Below, piece by piece: positions 1 to 7,304 of a DNA stretch of 64,000 bases. Position numbers and translations under genes: made by a program. The notes beneath the pieces are model-generated. The model was not told the DNA's origin. It did not search any database and saw nothing but the letters and a program-made list of their open reading frames with translations. Each line of letters starts with the position of its first letter. The stretch's first letter is position 1. Origin of the DNA: a virus; IMG/VR virus record IMGVR_UViG_3300028146_000001, positions 1 through 64,000 of that record; one strand, 5' to 3'.

Positions 1-147
1 TTGAAATGCGTCGTCATCAAGGAGGTTTATTGCGATGACTGCACCGAAGAAGAGGCGAGAAACAATCCGTGGGAACACGTCGAAGGCGACGAAATGGAAA
101 TCGAACAGACTGATTGGGAAGTCCAGCAAGTTGAACCGAACGAATGA
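1..147 (+). CDS. Partial hypothetical acidic phage protein (5' end at window edge)
   Basis: Open from base 1 to a TGA at 145-147, 48 codons. It is acidic, with a Cys-x2-Cys pair near the start and a Trp- and Glu-rich tail. Base 1 happens to be a TTG, but there is no room to see a ribosome site, so the gene probably begins outside the window. The next gene starts inside the stop codon (ATGA), which supports reading this frame. I do not recognise the family. Confidence 0.6.
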   Translation: MKCVVIKEVYCDDCTEEEARNNPWEHVEGDEMEIEQTDWEVQQVEPNE

Positions 148-278
148 CCGCCCGCAACTTCATGGAGGATATGCCGATGCAAGCGTTTTGGAAGTTCCTG
201 TTCGCGTTGATCTGTGCAATCGAGGGAGAAGAGGAGATCGAGGAGCGGCCCCGATCCCCGCCGTCTGTGTTGCCTTGA
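144..278 (+). CDS. Small hypothetical protein with one hydrophobic segment
   Basis: A 44-codon frame whose ATG overlaps the preceding TGA, the usual spacing in this operon. After a short N-terminus there is a hydrophobic stretch (roughly residues 14-27) and then an acidic run, so it could be a single-pass membrane microprotein. A strong terminator follows 16 bp after the stop, making this the last gene of its transcript. An in-frame ATG a few codons downstream is preceded by GGAGG-like sequence and is an alternative start. Confidence 0.5.
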   Translation: MTARNFMEDMPMQAFWKFLFALICAIEGEEEIEERPRSPPSVLP

Positions 279-294
279 ATTTTCGATTGGGCCT

Positions 295-325
295 GCCTCC
301 CGTTGCGTTGACGGGAGGCTTTTTT
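295..325 (+). terminator. Rho-independent terminator
   Basis: A 9-bp perfect stem (295-303 with 311-319) with a 7-nt loop, followed directly by six T residues (320-325). It ends the transcript of the two preceding genes and isolates the RNA unit that starts near 364. Confidence 0.9.
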
Positions 326-327
326 AT

Positions 328-355
328 TTGCTTTTCCGATTTCACGTTGTAGACT
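328..355 (+). promoter_or_regulatory. Candidate promoter of pseudoknot RNA 1
   Basis: TTGCTT (328-333) and TAGACT (350-355) are 16 bp apart. The hexamers are moderate, but the layout matches the better promoter at 60180-60208: both place the first base of a stable stem 9 bases after the -10 box, and both have ATCGT between. The match between the two copies is the main support. Confidence 0.5.
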
Positions 356-363
356 CTATCGTG

Positions 364-459
364 TCCGTGCGATTTCCAACCGAACACTCGATACTCCCAG
401 ACTTCGCGGCATCCATCTCTCGCACGGATCGGAGCATACACCGCGAGTCTGGGATTTTT
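364..459 (+). ncRNA. Predicted pseudoknotted RNA, copy 1
   Basis: Two strong stems cross. Stem A pairs 364-372 with 420-428 (9 bp, perfect). Stem B pairs 395-409 with 441-454 (14 bp, one bulged T at 404). The 5' arm of B lies in the loop of A and the 3' arm of A lies in the loop of B, an H-type pseudoknot topology. Stem B is followed by T5 (455-459), so it can act as an intrinsic terminator. The first loop carries CCAACCGAACAC (376-387), which recurs in the RNA at 60217-60307. It may be a free small RNA or a conditional leader for the gene starting at 470 or 494. I recognise no known RNA family. Confidence 0.55.
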
Positions 460-469
460 GGAATGAACA

Positions 470-892
470 ATGAAATCACTGAAAGAACAAATCATGGGTA
501 AATGTCGCCACTTCAACGGCTTGATGAATAAAGCCTGCGAAGTTGGCGTTAAATACGACGACGTTTGCACGCCATGCACAGACGGAGTTGGCAAGAATAT
601 ACCCTGTTTATTCAAAGGGGATGCCACTTGCGAAAAACGCCAAGTTGTCACGGAAGACGAGGCCGACGCTGAGATTGAGGAACACAAGAAGCGTTTCGCC
701 CGCGTTGGCATCGCTCGCAAGGCTATCGTCGATCATCTCGGCGGTCCTTGGAAGAAAGGAACGGCTGGCGCTGGCGGAAAGATTCCTTGCCCGAACTGCC
801 AAACCGGAACGCTGGCATTTAGCCGAGCCGGTAGCAATGGACACATTAACGCTGCTTGTAGCACAACTGATTGCGTTTCTTGGATGGAGTAA
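470..892 (+). CDS. Conserved phage hypothetical with Cys/His motifs
   Basis: 140 residues from 470; an ATG at 494, directly before the Cys-Arg-His-Phe-Asn-Gly motif, may be the true start because similar phage proteins begin there. The N-terminal half resembles the common phage pattern of C-x-H-F-N-G followed by spaced cysteines. The C-terminal third has a second metal-site candidate (CPNC near residue 106 and CSTTDC near 130), like a topoisomerase-type zinc ribbon. It is the first gene after the RNA element at 364-459 and runs into the ParB-like gene 5 bp later. Function unknown; nucleic-acid binding is likely. Confidence 0.8.
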   Translation: MKSLKEQIMGKCRHFNGLMNKACEVGVKYDDVCTPCTDGVGKNIPCLFKGDATCEKRQVVTEDEADAEIEEHKKRFARVGIARKAIVDHLGGPWKKGTAGAGGKIPCPNCQTGTLAFSRAGSNGHINAACSTTDCVSWME

Positions 893-897
893 TTGTC

Positions 898-1902
898 ATG
901 GCAGACTGGCGATCTTTGCAGCGTCACCCGCTATCGGCGGAATACGCCGACATGACAGGACCGGAGTTCTACGGCTTTTGCCTCGACCTTAAAGCCACCG
1001 GATTCCTTCCTGACCGTCCAATCGTCCTTCACGAAGGCATGATAATTGACGGTTGGCAACGCAAAAGAGCCTGTATGGATACGGCAATTGAGCCAGAATT
1101 TACCACGCTTGCGGAAGGAATCGACCCAGAAGCCTACGTCCGAGCCGTCAATGATCGTCGCCGTCACGAATCAAAGGAAGATCGGCAGGCCCGCCAAGAA
1201 CGTGTTGAAAAACGCCGAAGTCGAGTTGCCGAGTCAAGAGTTGAAGGCAAGAGCATCCGAACGATTGCCGAAGAAGAAAAAGTAAGCACAAACACGGTGT
1301 TGAAGGATATTGAAAAACTTGGTGTTGCAGGTGAGACACCTGACGGGAAAGTGATCGGCAAAGACGGCAGAAAGCAGTCCTCAACCAAGCCGAAAGTCCT
1401 GTGCCGACATTGTGAGCATCGAAAACAGATGGCCCGCCCTCTCATCGAAGATTGCCCCGATTGTGCCGCGCTTCGCAAAGTTCTGACGCCGCCGAAGTCC
1501 AAGCCGAAGGCAAAAATCGAGCCGGAAGAGAACGGCAAGCCGATCACGGACGACGCGGGAGTTATTGTCCCGATCCGGTTGATACCCGTGTTCAAGAGCC
1601 TTGAAGCGTTCAAAGAGGCCGAGCGGTTGCTGAATGCGACTAGCAAGGCGTTCAAGGTGATCGAAGAGGGGCCGTGTAAGGATGTTAAGCCGGTCGCGGG
1701 ATCGCAGCACTACCGGAAATTCTTCCCTACTTTCAAGTCTGCGAGGGAAAGATTGAAGGCCATGCGTCCGAGCCTTATCTGTCCCGATTGCGAAGGGGAA
1801 GGATGCCGGAATTGTGGCGAGGCCAAGAACGCCGAGCAGGACATTGACGGCAAGGGATGGTTGACGGTGGAAGAGGCGGCGTTGAAAACCAGTAGCACAT
1901 AA
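898..1902 (+). CDS. ParB-N-like DNA-binding protein with HTH and zinc ribbons
   Basis: 334 residues from the ATG at 898. Residues 40-95 match the ParB/Sulfiredoxin-like N-terminal fold, including the hydrophobic-E-G-x-I-x-DGW-x-R core (DGWQR at 51-55) and a basic RRRH patch (87-90). A helix-turn-helix candidate spans about 114-145. Two CxxC pairs (169-172, 186-189) form a zinc ribbon, and a DnaJ-like CPDCEGEGC-x2-C cluster lies near 305-317. The combination suggests a sequence-specific DNA-binding regulator or partition-like factor rather than a classical ParB. A second, more typical ParB is at 61108. Confidence 0.75.
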   Translation: MADWRSLQRHPLSAEYADMTGPEFYGFCLDLKATGFLPDRPIVLHEGMIIDGWQRKRACMDTAIEPEFTTLAEGIDPEAYVRAVNDRRRHESKEDRQARQERVEKRRSRVAESRVEGKSIRTIAEEEKVSTNTVLKDIEKLGVAGETPDGKVIGKDGRKQSSTKPKVLCRHCEHRKQMARPLIEDCPDCAALRKVLTPPKSKPKAKIEPEENGKPITDDAGVIVPIRLIPVFKSLEAFKEAERLLNATSKAFKVIEEGPCKDVKPVAGSQHYRKFFPTFKSARERLKAMRPSLICPDCEGEGCRNCGEAKNAEQDIDGKGWLTVEEAALKTSST

Positions 1903-1941
1903 CAGATATTAGCGGACGCTCAAAGTAAAGGTTGACCTAAA

Positions 1942-2394
1942 TTGCGTGAGTTGAAGGCCGTACCAATGACGATCAAGAAGGCGAACAAGATCATCGCCGC
2001 TTGGCATCGCACGCACAAGCCGATTCAGGGAGGTTTATTTGCTCTGGCCGTCGCTCGCGTTTCCGATGGTGAAGTGTGCGGAGTGGCGATCATCGGCAGA
2101 CCATGCAGGAAGTTGGACAACGGCAAAGTCGCAGAGGCCACAATAGTAGCAACAGACGGGACGCGCAATGCTTGCTCGAAACTGTACGCGATGGCGAGAC
2201 GGATAACCGGCATCATGGGTTACGAAGAATTCACGACGTTGACCTTGCCGAGTGAAGGCGGCGCTTCGCTGCGTGGAGCTGGATTGTTCGATCCGCTTCT
2301 GTGTGGCGGGGGCGATTGGAATGTTCCGAGCCGTCCGCGAAAAGACAAAGGCGTGTCGAAGGAAAAGAAGCATAGGTACACGGCAAAGCTGTGA
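1942..2394 (+). CDS. XF1762-family protein
   Basis: 150 residues from a TTG start. The N-terminus (MREL-x-AVPMT, then a WHRTHKP box), the central GVAIIGRP segment and the DGTRNACSKLY-x2-ARR motif are the hallmarks of the XF1762 family, common in phages and prophages. These proteins are often compared with GNAT acyltransferases, but no substrate is known. The TTG is chosen because the family starts at this conserved residue; an AAAGG lies about 10 nt upstream. A further in-frame ATG lies 8 codons in. Confidence 0.85.
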   Translation: MRELKAVPMTIKKANKIIAAWHRTHKPIQGGLFALAVARVSDGEVCGVAIIGRPCRKLDNGKVAEATIVATDGTRNACSKLYAMARRITGIMGYEEFTTLTLPSEGGASLRGAGLFDPLLCGGGDWNVPSRPRKDKGVSKEKKHRYTAKL

Positions 2395-2403
2395 GGAAAG
2401 GCG

Positions 2404-2796
2404 ATGAAACAAACTAGCTGCAAACTCTGTGGCAAGACGTTCGTGCGCAACAACGGCATGTGGTTCACAACCTGCAACTGCGCGAAAGACAGGCCAGCCG
2501 AACTTGAGGCCGCGCAACCCACGACGAAACGCGGCTATGAGAAGCCAAAGCAGGCTGGTTTCTATTGGGCGCTCTGGATCAAGAAAGCTAGGGGTACGCA
2601 CGAAGAAAATGAGGGTTTGAGCGGGCAATGGGAGATCGTCGAGGTGTGGGAGAACTTTACAGGCGAGCCATGCGAAGCCGATGCGGACGAAAAATTCGGC
2701 GTCTCGGTTGTTGGCGTTCGTGAAACGCAATGGCTCAACAACTTCGTGTGGGGTTTTGGACCAATCGAGCAAAAAGAGTCACCGCAGACAACGTAA
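2404..2796 (+). CDS. Conserved phage hypothetical with N-terminal zinc ribbon
   Basis: 130 residues; GGAAAGGCG lies just upstream of the ATG. The N-terminus holds C-x2-C and C-x-C pairs (residues 6-9 and 24-26), a likely small zinc site. The rest is a Trp-rich domain (YWALW at about 55, EIVEVWEN at about 77, NFVWGFGP near the end), a layout seen in many phage early-region proteins without assigned function. It starts 7 bp after the XF1762 gene. Confidence 0.8.
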   Translation: MKQTSCKLCGKTFVRNNGMWFTTCNCAKDRPAELEAAQPTTKRGYEKPKQAGFYWALWIKKARGTHEENEGLSGQWEIVEVWENFTGEPCEADADEKFGVSVVGVRETQWLNNFVWGFGPIEQKESPQTT

Positions 2797-2833
2797 TTTA
2801 TCGCACATAACCGGCATTAGAGGACGTTGTGAA

Positions 2834-2995
2834 ATGAATATTCAATGTACCGGATGCGGAGCGTTCTTCGACGTGGAGAACTACGACTATCCGATTTATT
2901 GTCCGAAGTGCCAGGATTACGGGGAATGGGAAGAAGAAGGCCGCGACCTATCCGCAGATATTAAAGACCTTGACGATCACGAATTGCCTTTTTGA
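2834..2995 (+). CDS. Zinc-ribbon microprotein
   Basis: 53 residues with two CxxC pairs (CTGC at 5-8, CPKC at 22-25) spaced as in a rubredoxin-type zinc ribbon, then an acidic tail. The ATG follows the previous stop by 37 bp. The compact metal site suggests nucleic-acid or protein binding; no specific function can be given. Confidence 0.7.
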   Translation: MNIQCTGCGAFFDVENYDYPIYCPKCQDYGEWEEEGRDLSADIKDLDDHELPF

Positions 2996-3016
2996 TTTAC
3001 CTCACGGAGAACTATT

Positions 3017-3475
3017 GTGGCAAAACCGAAAGAAGAATCATTGCTCGATCTGCCGGTTCAATTCGGCGGAACTTCCAGCGGAAAGAAAACTGTCCGCGTC
3101 GGCATCACCGTGGATCGGGAGCATTTGAAACTCCCCAAAGCCGATTCAACGCTCTGTGACCGCCGCCTTACCGTGACCATCTTCGCCAACGCTCAAGGCG
3201 ATCAACCAGGGCAGAAGCGTTTGCCAGGGATGGAAGATGACCTTGAACTTACTGGCGTTGCTGACGTGAAAGCGTTTTCGGTCCACTCAACAACCATCAC
3301 GTTCGGGCTGACTTTCAACCGCGCGGAGGTCCGCAAAGCGACCGCGAAAAAAGGCGTGCAATTCTCCGACTTCTCCGCGCGGGAAGGGCGGTTGATGATC
3401 GCAGATGTTTCCGACATTCCTGAACCGGAAAAGAGCGAACCCGAAGAGGAACCGACCGATGGCGACGAAGAGTAA
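3017..3475 (+). CDS. Conserved phage hypothetical
   Basis: 152 residues from a GTG preceded by CGGAG. The body alternates beta-like strands (GKKTVRVGITVDRE, RLTVTIFANAQ, STTITFGLTFN) and ends in a strongly acidic tail, so it could be a beta-sandwich single-strand-binding-like or scaffold protein. I recall related proteins in phage early regions but none with a known role. It overlaps the next gene by 17 bp. Confidence 0.75.
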   Translation: MAKPKEESLLDLPVQFGGTSSGKKTVRVGITVDREHLKLPKADSTLCDRRLTVTIFANAQGDQPGQKRLPGMEDDLELTGVADVKAFSVHSTTITFGLTFNRAEVRKATAKKGVQFSDFSAREGRLMIADVSDIPEPEKSEPEEEPTDGDEE

Positions 3476-3809
3476 CATGGTCATGTGCTTCGTCTGCCCA
3501 GGAGCGCCAGCGCGAAAAATCTGTGTTGTCAATCATCGGGAGTCTGGGAAGTGCAAGCGTCCCCATGAAGTTCCTGCCGACGCTCTTTGGAGCGGAGAAT
3601 ATCCGGTTGATGAGTTCCGCGATCTTGTTAATGACGTGAAACACCACCGCAAAGAGAACCGGAACGCTCTCCGTCGCTGGCAGACAAAGCACGCGAAGTT
3701 GCTCCGCATGAAAACCGCTCCCGCTTTCTCCGCGTTCAAACAGAAGGCTCTCGACGATCACGTTCGAGATAAACCGAAATTCAGCTTCAAACCGCGAAGG
3801 GCAGTTTAA
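3459..3809 (+). CDS. Hypothetical basic protein with N-terminal Cys motif
   Basis: 116 residues from the ATG at 3459, preceded by GAGGAACCGACCG. A C-x2-C pair sits near residues 9-12 and another Cys lies a short distance on, followed by a long basic helical region (Lys/Arg/His-rich, about residues 50-116). It overlaps the end of the preceding gene and shares TAATG with the next, indicating translational coupling. Function unknown; nucleic-acid binding plausible. Confidence 0.7.
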   Translation: MATKSNMVMCFVCPGAPARKICVVNHRESGKCKRPHEVPADALWSGEYPVDEFRDLVNDVKHHRKENRNALRRWQTKHAKLLRMKTAPAFSAFKQKALDDHVRDKPKFSFKPRRAV

Positions 3810-4027
3810 TGGCCTCCATCTGCAAATCATGCCGAGCGCCGATCAAGTGGATTCAGATGGCGAAAAGCGGCAAGAAGAATCCTCTCGACGTGCAACCGAC
3901 GCCGGATGGAAACGTCGCGATTGGCGGCGACGGCTTGGGATACATCGTCAACGACATGAACCGCAAACCGCCGTTATACAAATCGCATTTTGCAACTTGT
4001 CCGAACGCCCAGCAGCATAAGAAGTAA
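3809..4027 (+). CDS. Conserved phage zinc-binding microprotein
   Basis: 72 residues, start codon overlapping the previous stop. The pattern C-x2-C-xAPIKW, a Lys-Ser-Gly-Lys-Lys-xPLD box and a C-terminal SHFATCPNA motif is a widespread small phage protein in early regions. The two Cys at the front and the C-terminal His/Cys probably hold one zinc ion. Function unknown. Confidence 0.8.
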   Translation: MASICKSCRAPIKWIQMAKSGKKNPLDVQPTPDGNVAIGGDGLGYIVNDMNRKPPLYKSHFATCPNAQQHKK

Positions 4028-4056
4028 CCACCCATAACCCCATGAAGGAGAAACCA

Positions 4057-4251
4057 GTGGCAGCGAAAACGGAAACCGCCGATCCAAACACACCAGCAAA
4101 GCCGCTCTCGATATTCGACCGGCACAGCGCCAAAACAAATCTCATGAACCGGATAATGCGGGCCTTGAAAGACGCTCCGGACGATGAAACACGTCAGGCG
4201 TTGATTGACGAAGTTGCCGCCTTTAACAAGTTCAAACCAAAAGAAAGTTAA
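4057..4251 (+). CDS. Small helical hypothetical
   Basis: 64 residues from a GTG with AAGGAGA 5-11 nt upstream. An ATG at 4042 in the same frame overlaps that ribosome site and is less likely to be used. The predicted product is mostly helical, with a basic first half and an acidic middle. It sits 3 bp before the homing endonuclease gene. Confidence 0.65.
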   Translation: MAAKTETADPNTPAKPLSIFDRHSAKTNLMNRIMRALKDAPDDETRQALIDEVAAFNKFKPKES

Positions 4252-4254
4252 ACG

Positions 4255-4887
4255 ATGAGCGAAACAATTCAATACCGTGGCATCAAGGACTTCCCAGGCT
4301 ATCGCATCGGCGATGATGGTAGCGTTTGGACTTGCAGACTCACATTCACTTCATTGCAAGGTCAAAACGCTCCGTCGTTTGCATGGATAAAAATGTCTCT
4401 TCCAGTCAGGGAGGATGGGTACGTATACGTCACACTCTATCGAGCGAGCAGGAAGTTTACTCGCTATGTCCATCGCCTTGTCCTTGAATCTTTCGTCGGC
4501 CCGTGTCCAGAAGGAATGGAGGCGTGCCATTATCCAGACAAAACCAGAAGCAATAACCGTCTGAGGAATCTCCGGTGGGATACGAGGCCAGAAAATCACA
4601 AGGATAGGTTCAGGGACATGACGCCGATAATTAATAAACGATGTCCACGTTGCGGATTCGTGAAGAAAAGGAGTCTTTTCGGATCGACCAGCAAAAATTA
4701 TGCTGGCGTTCCGGTTTGGTGTAATGATTGCGTTTGCAGCGAAAATCGCGTTCAGTACGCGAAACGAAGATGCTTGAAGGCGATGCAGAGCCTTCCCGAC
4801 GATGCCGCGCGGGACCGCGTTCTTCAATTCATCAACAGCAAATGGCAGACAAAGCCGAGTGAGCCGCAGATTGGCAAACCGGCGTGA
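4255..4887 (+). CDS. Free-standing HNH homing endonuclease (NUMOD4/HNH)
   Basis: 210 residues. Residues 5-30 match a NUMOD4-like segment (W/Y-x-x-I-x-GYRIGDDGSVW). Residues about 74-120 contain the HNH_3-type core: HRLVLESFVG, EACHYPD, then N-x2-NLRWDTRPEN. A C-terminal zinc ribbon (CPRC and CNDC) may help DNA binding. Such genes move by cutting alleles that lack them. It has its own frame between short hypothetical genes and lies just before a tRNA, a common insertion neighbourhood. Confidence 0.9.
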   Translation: MSETIQYRGIKDFPGYRIGDDGSVWTCRLTFTSLQGQNAPSFAWIKMSLPVREDGYVYVTLYRASRKFTRYVHRLVLESFVGPCPEGMEACHYPDKTRSNNRLRNLRWDTRPENHKDRFRDMTPIINKRCPRCGFVKKRSLFGSTSKNYAGVPVWCNDCVCSENRVQYAKRRCLKAMQSLPDDAARDRVLQFINSKWQTKPSEPQIGKPA

Positions 4888-4895
4888 TCGTCCAT

Positions 4896-4942
4896 CTCGC
4901 CAGCCGTGGGGGACCACGGGCCTTGTGGCAGGATGGGGCGAG
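4896..4942 (+). other. Structured leader upstream of the tRNA
   Basis: CTCGCC (4896-4901) can pair with GGCGAG (4937-4942), enclosing a tight hairpin CCGTGG-GGGA-CCACGG (4904-4919) with a GNRA-type tetraloop. It fills most of the 61-bp gap between the endonuclease gene and the tRNA. It might guide tRNA 5' processing or be part of an insertion footprint. Confidence 0.4.
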
Positions 4943-4948
4943 TGGTTT

Positions 4949-5021
4949 GCGGGTATAGCTCAAATGGCAAGAGCGCTGGCCTTCCAAGTCAGACGTGGCG
5001 GTTCGAGTCCGCTTACCCGCA
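4949..5021 (+). tRNA. tRNA-Gly (anticodon TCC)
   Basis: A complete cloverleaf. The acceptor stem pairs GCGGGTA (4949-4955) with TACCCGC (5014-5020), discriminator A at 5021. There is a D arm with GCTC/GAGC, an anticodon stem CTGGC/GTCAG with loop CTTCCAA (anticodon TCC at 4983-4985), a 4-nt variable loop and a T arm with loop TTCGAGT. CCA is not encoded. It reads GGA and could supplement host decoding of phage genes. Confidence 0.95.
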
Positions 5022-5038
5022 TTTCTCAGGAGTCGCCG

Positions 5039-5482
5039 ATGGCTTTCACCGATTCAGGTTATAAGGACTGGAAACGCGGTCATTGCACACTCGTTTGCAT
5101 CCATCACGCAGACTACGATGCGATGCTCGATAGGATGCAACCGGAGTTCCGCAAGCTCAACGCCACGGTTGAAGAGTTGGATGAAGCGAGTCTTTGGTTA
5201 TGGGAGCATCCCGACGAGCTATCCCGATCTTGGGGGGAGCATGGTGGGTTGATCCGCTTGGCGATCTGGCGAAGGCGAAAAGAATTGAAAGCCGCCGCCG
5301 AACGCAAGGCACGGTGGGAAGGAAACTCGCAACAGGCTCATGTCCTCTCGATGAAACTTGGCGTTCCCGAAGCGGAACGATCCTGCCCGAAGTGTTTGAA
5401 GCCAACGCCGGTATCGAAGCTAACCCGAAATTGGTGTGATACCTGTTGTGCGGAGTTTGATCTAATCAAAAAGAAAGGGTAA
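5039..5482 (+). CDS. Hypothetical protein with C-terminal zinc site
   Basis: 147 residues starting 18 bp after the tRNA; CAGGAG lies upstream of the ATG. The N-terminal two thirds look helical and Trp-rich. The C-terminal part holds C-x2-C ... C-x2-CC, a four-cysteine zinc ribbon candidate. No family recognised. Confidence 0.75.
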   Translation: MAFTDSGYKDWKRGHCTLVCIHHADYDAMLDRMQPEFRKLNATVEELDEASLWLWEHPDELSRSWGEHGGLIRLAIWRRRKELKAAAERKARWEGNSQQAHVLSMKLGVPEAERSCPKCLKPTPVSKLTRNWCDTCCAEFDLIKKKG

Positions 5483-5485
5483 ATC

Positions 5486-5740
5486 ATGGGCTTTCAGAAA
5501 GATTCAACTGGCGAACGGCACAAAAATCAACCGGACGGGCATCGGCATCTTTTCAATGTGATTGACGAGAACGACGAATTTGAAGCTCGTCAACAATTGG
5601 TGAAGATATTCGGAGCAAAGAAAGGATTCGCCGCCACATTGGTTCGAGGCTATCGAAAAGGCATCGACGTTCCAGGGAAAGGTTGGAGATATTTCAGCAA
5701 CGGATTCACAGCTTTTCTGCCGGTCAATTTCAGGGAGTGA
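5486..5740 (+). CDS. Hypothetical phage protein
   Basis: 84 residues beginning 3 bp after the previous stop, with AAAGGG upstream. The product is charged, with an aromatic C-terminus (GWRYFSNGFTAFLPVNF). No motif or family recognised; position inside the packed early operon supports it being real. Confidence 0.7.
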   Translation: MGFQKDSTGERHKNQPDGHRHLFNVIDENDEFEARQQLVKIFGAKKGFAATLVRGYRKGIDVPGKGWRYFSNGFTAFLPVNFRE

Positions 5741-5742
5741 GC

Positions 5743-6162
5743 ATGAAAATTACCAAGGAAGACAACGCGGCTTTGCACTACGAATTGATCCACTCTCTGA
5801 AATGTGGATGGTGCAACAAGCCGACGCCGCAAGGATGCGATCCGGCTCACCTGATCGGAAACGCAGCGGGAGGTTCTTTCCTGCGCTGCAACATGATTGC
5901 GATATGCCGGAATTGCCACAGCACCAGCCACAACGCCAACAGCGGGAATCAGCAGCATCCGAATCCGAAAGACTTGTTGAAGAAGGTGGCTCAACGGGAA
6001 AAGGTATCGCCGGAACAAATTCGCGCGATCGTGTGGTTCATCAGCCGCCTCGATAAGCACGATTCACGCGAGCGTATCGAGGAGAAGATCGACAATTGGG
6101 AAGCGGGGCAGATGGTGAAGTGGATCGTGCGTCGAGAGTTGGTTGAAGCTGGAAAACTTTAG
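5743..6162 (+). CDS. HNH-like nuclease / NinG-like zinc protein
   Basis: 139 residues from the ATG at 5743, 2 bp after the preceding stop. Residues 20-65 show C-x2-C, then DPAHLIG with a catalytic-type His, an N of the RCNMIAIC segment, and C-x2-CH-xTSHN: the order of an HNH/treble-clef fold. The rest is helical and charged. It could nick or cut DNA structures during recombination, alongside RusA in the same operon. Enzyme activity is inferred. Confidence 0.7.
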   Translation: MKITKEDNAALHYELIHSLKCGWCNKPTPQGCDPAHLIGNAAGGSFLRCNMIAICRNCHSTSHNANSGNQQHPNPKDLLKKVAQREKVSPEQIRAIVWFISRLDKHDSRERIEEKIDNWEAGQMVKWIVRRELVEAGKL

Positions 6163-6172
6163 GAGAAGCCAC

Positions 6173-6445
6173 ATGCGTGTTGAGTTTTACGGCGTTGCCG
6201 ACATGCTTTCGCAAGAGACGACAAAAATTATTGCCAGTCAGCGCAAAGACCTTGCGCCGTCTATCGCAAAGATATGGGACGACGGCATGATACCGTCTTT
6301 GGCTCTCCACACCGCTTCCCTAGCGACCGGCGATCCGACCAAGATTCCAATGTCCTGCCGTCATATCATAGCGGCGCTCGCCAACCACGCGATGATGCTG
6401 ATTTGCCGTGAGATTGCCGAGAAAGATCAAGCGGAAGCGAATTAG
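6173..6445 (+). CDS. Small hypothetical protein
   Basis: 90 residues from the ATG at 6173, with AGGAGAAG ideally placed upstream. Contains a mildly hydrophobic helical C-terminal half (SCRHIIAALANHAMMLICREIAEK). No recognised domain. Confidence 0.7.
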   Translation: MRVEFYGVADMLSQETTKIIASQRKDLAPSIAKIWDDGMIPSLALHTASLATGDPTKIPMSCRHIIAALANHAMMLICREIAEKDQAEAN

Positions 6446-6454
6446 GAGCCTGTC

Positions 6455-6724
6455 ATGAGCGATTGCCCAGGCCGGTTTAAGTGTCACGGTCCCGCGTCAT
6501 GGTGTGACAAATGCGGCGACGTAGACCTTATCTGTGATGATCCAAAGTGCGACATCCACTTACGCACGATGGAGTTAGTCATCATGGAAGCGACTGCCGC
6601 AAAGAAAATGGACGAAGCGCATGCAGCCTACAGGGAAGCATCGAAAGAATGGGCAGAGGCATCGGCCAAATTGACCCGATTCAAAACCGGAAACGTGGTG
6701 ATGGTCGCGAGGAATCAGCCGTGA
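6455..6724 (+). CDS. Cys-rich N-terminus plus coiled-coil hypothetical
   Basis: 89 residues; AGGAG upstream of the ATG. The first 30 residues hold six Cys and His residues arranged as two C-x2-C-like pairs, a probable zinc knuckle. The remainder is an Ala/Glu/Lys helix that could form a coiled coil. The next gene starts inside its stop codon (GTGA). Confidence 0.7.
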   Translation: MSDCPGRFKCHGPASWCDKCGDVDLICDDPKCDIHLRTMELVIMEATAAKKMDEAHAAYREASKEWAEASAKLTRFKTGNVVMVARNQP

Positions 6725-7014
6725 GTGAGCAATGGTCCCGTGATGCCGCCGAAGCGATGAAAGATCATTTCTGCCCGCCAGGAATGACGCCGGTTATGTT
6801 CAACTGCCAAGGATGCGGCTTGAAGAACGAAGTCGTCAACGTCGAAGCCAGAAAGACCAACGAAGACATCGTTAAGTGGATGAAGAAAGTGACCAGCGCG
6901 GTCAATATCCGGCACACGATGAAGTCAATGAGTTGCACAAGTACAAAGTGCGACCTAGTTATTCCGCTTCCGAAGGACGGCAATTTTATTGGTGCAGAAC
7001 AAGGTGGAAAATGA
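6721..7014 (+). CDS. Hypothetical zinc-ribbon protein
   Basis: 97 residues from a GTG that overlaps the previous TGA, and itself overlapped (ATGA) by the next ATG. C-x2-C near residue 30 and a second Cys pair near 80 suggest a zinc ribbon split by a helical insert. No named family. Confidence 0.7.
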   Translation: MSEQWSRDAAEAMKDHFCPPGMTPVMFNCQGCGLKNEVVNVEARKTNEDIVKWMKKVTSAVNIRHTMKSMSCTSTKCDLVIPLPKDGNFIGAEQGGK

Positions 7015-7304
7015 GCCGTTCCTGCCGATGGGTCGAGGCCGACAAGGTTCTCCTGATAACTCAGGACGGGAAAGTGACTCCATACACCGTTACCGAACTA
7101 GAAACAGATGACCGCGTTGCCAAGCCAGCGTTCCGGTTGCACAAGACGAATGGAACTTTCTATGACGTTCACGGCGATAAATATGGAGTTCATTGCACCT
7201 GTGCGGATTCGGTGTATCGATCAAGATTGTGCAAACACGGGGCGGCATTAATCGCCGTCAAACTTATATCACGGGATCAACATGAAAGCCAAAAAGAAAG
7301 CTAA
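7011..7304 (+). CDS. SWIM zinc-finger protein
   Basis: 97 residues; ATG overlaps the preceding stop. Residues about 62-80 hold C-T-C followed after ten residues by C-K-H, the C-x-C-xn-C-x-H signature of SWIM zinc fingers. The N-terminal half is beta-rich. SWIM domains bind DNA or proteins; here the domain is nearly alone, so an adaptor or DNA-binding role is likely. Confidence 0.75.
   Translation: MSRSCRWVEADKVLLITQDGKVTPYTVTELETDDRVAKPAFRLHKTNGTFYDVHGDKYGVHCTCADSVYRSRLCKHGAALIAVKLISRDQHESQKES

Noticed and set aside
35-352. A 105-codon plus-strand frame across the first two genes
   Set aside because: It runs through the terminator at 295-325 and has weaker support than the coupled genes in the other frames.
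364-459. HDV-like or twister ribozyme as explanation of the crossed stems
   Set aside because: Loop lengths and the lack of the short inner P3 hairpin do not fit HDV-like folds, and no twister core was seen.
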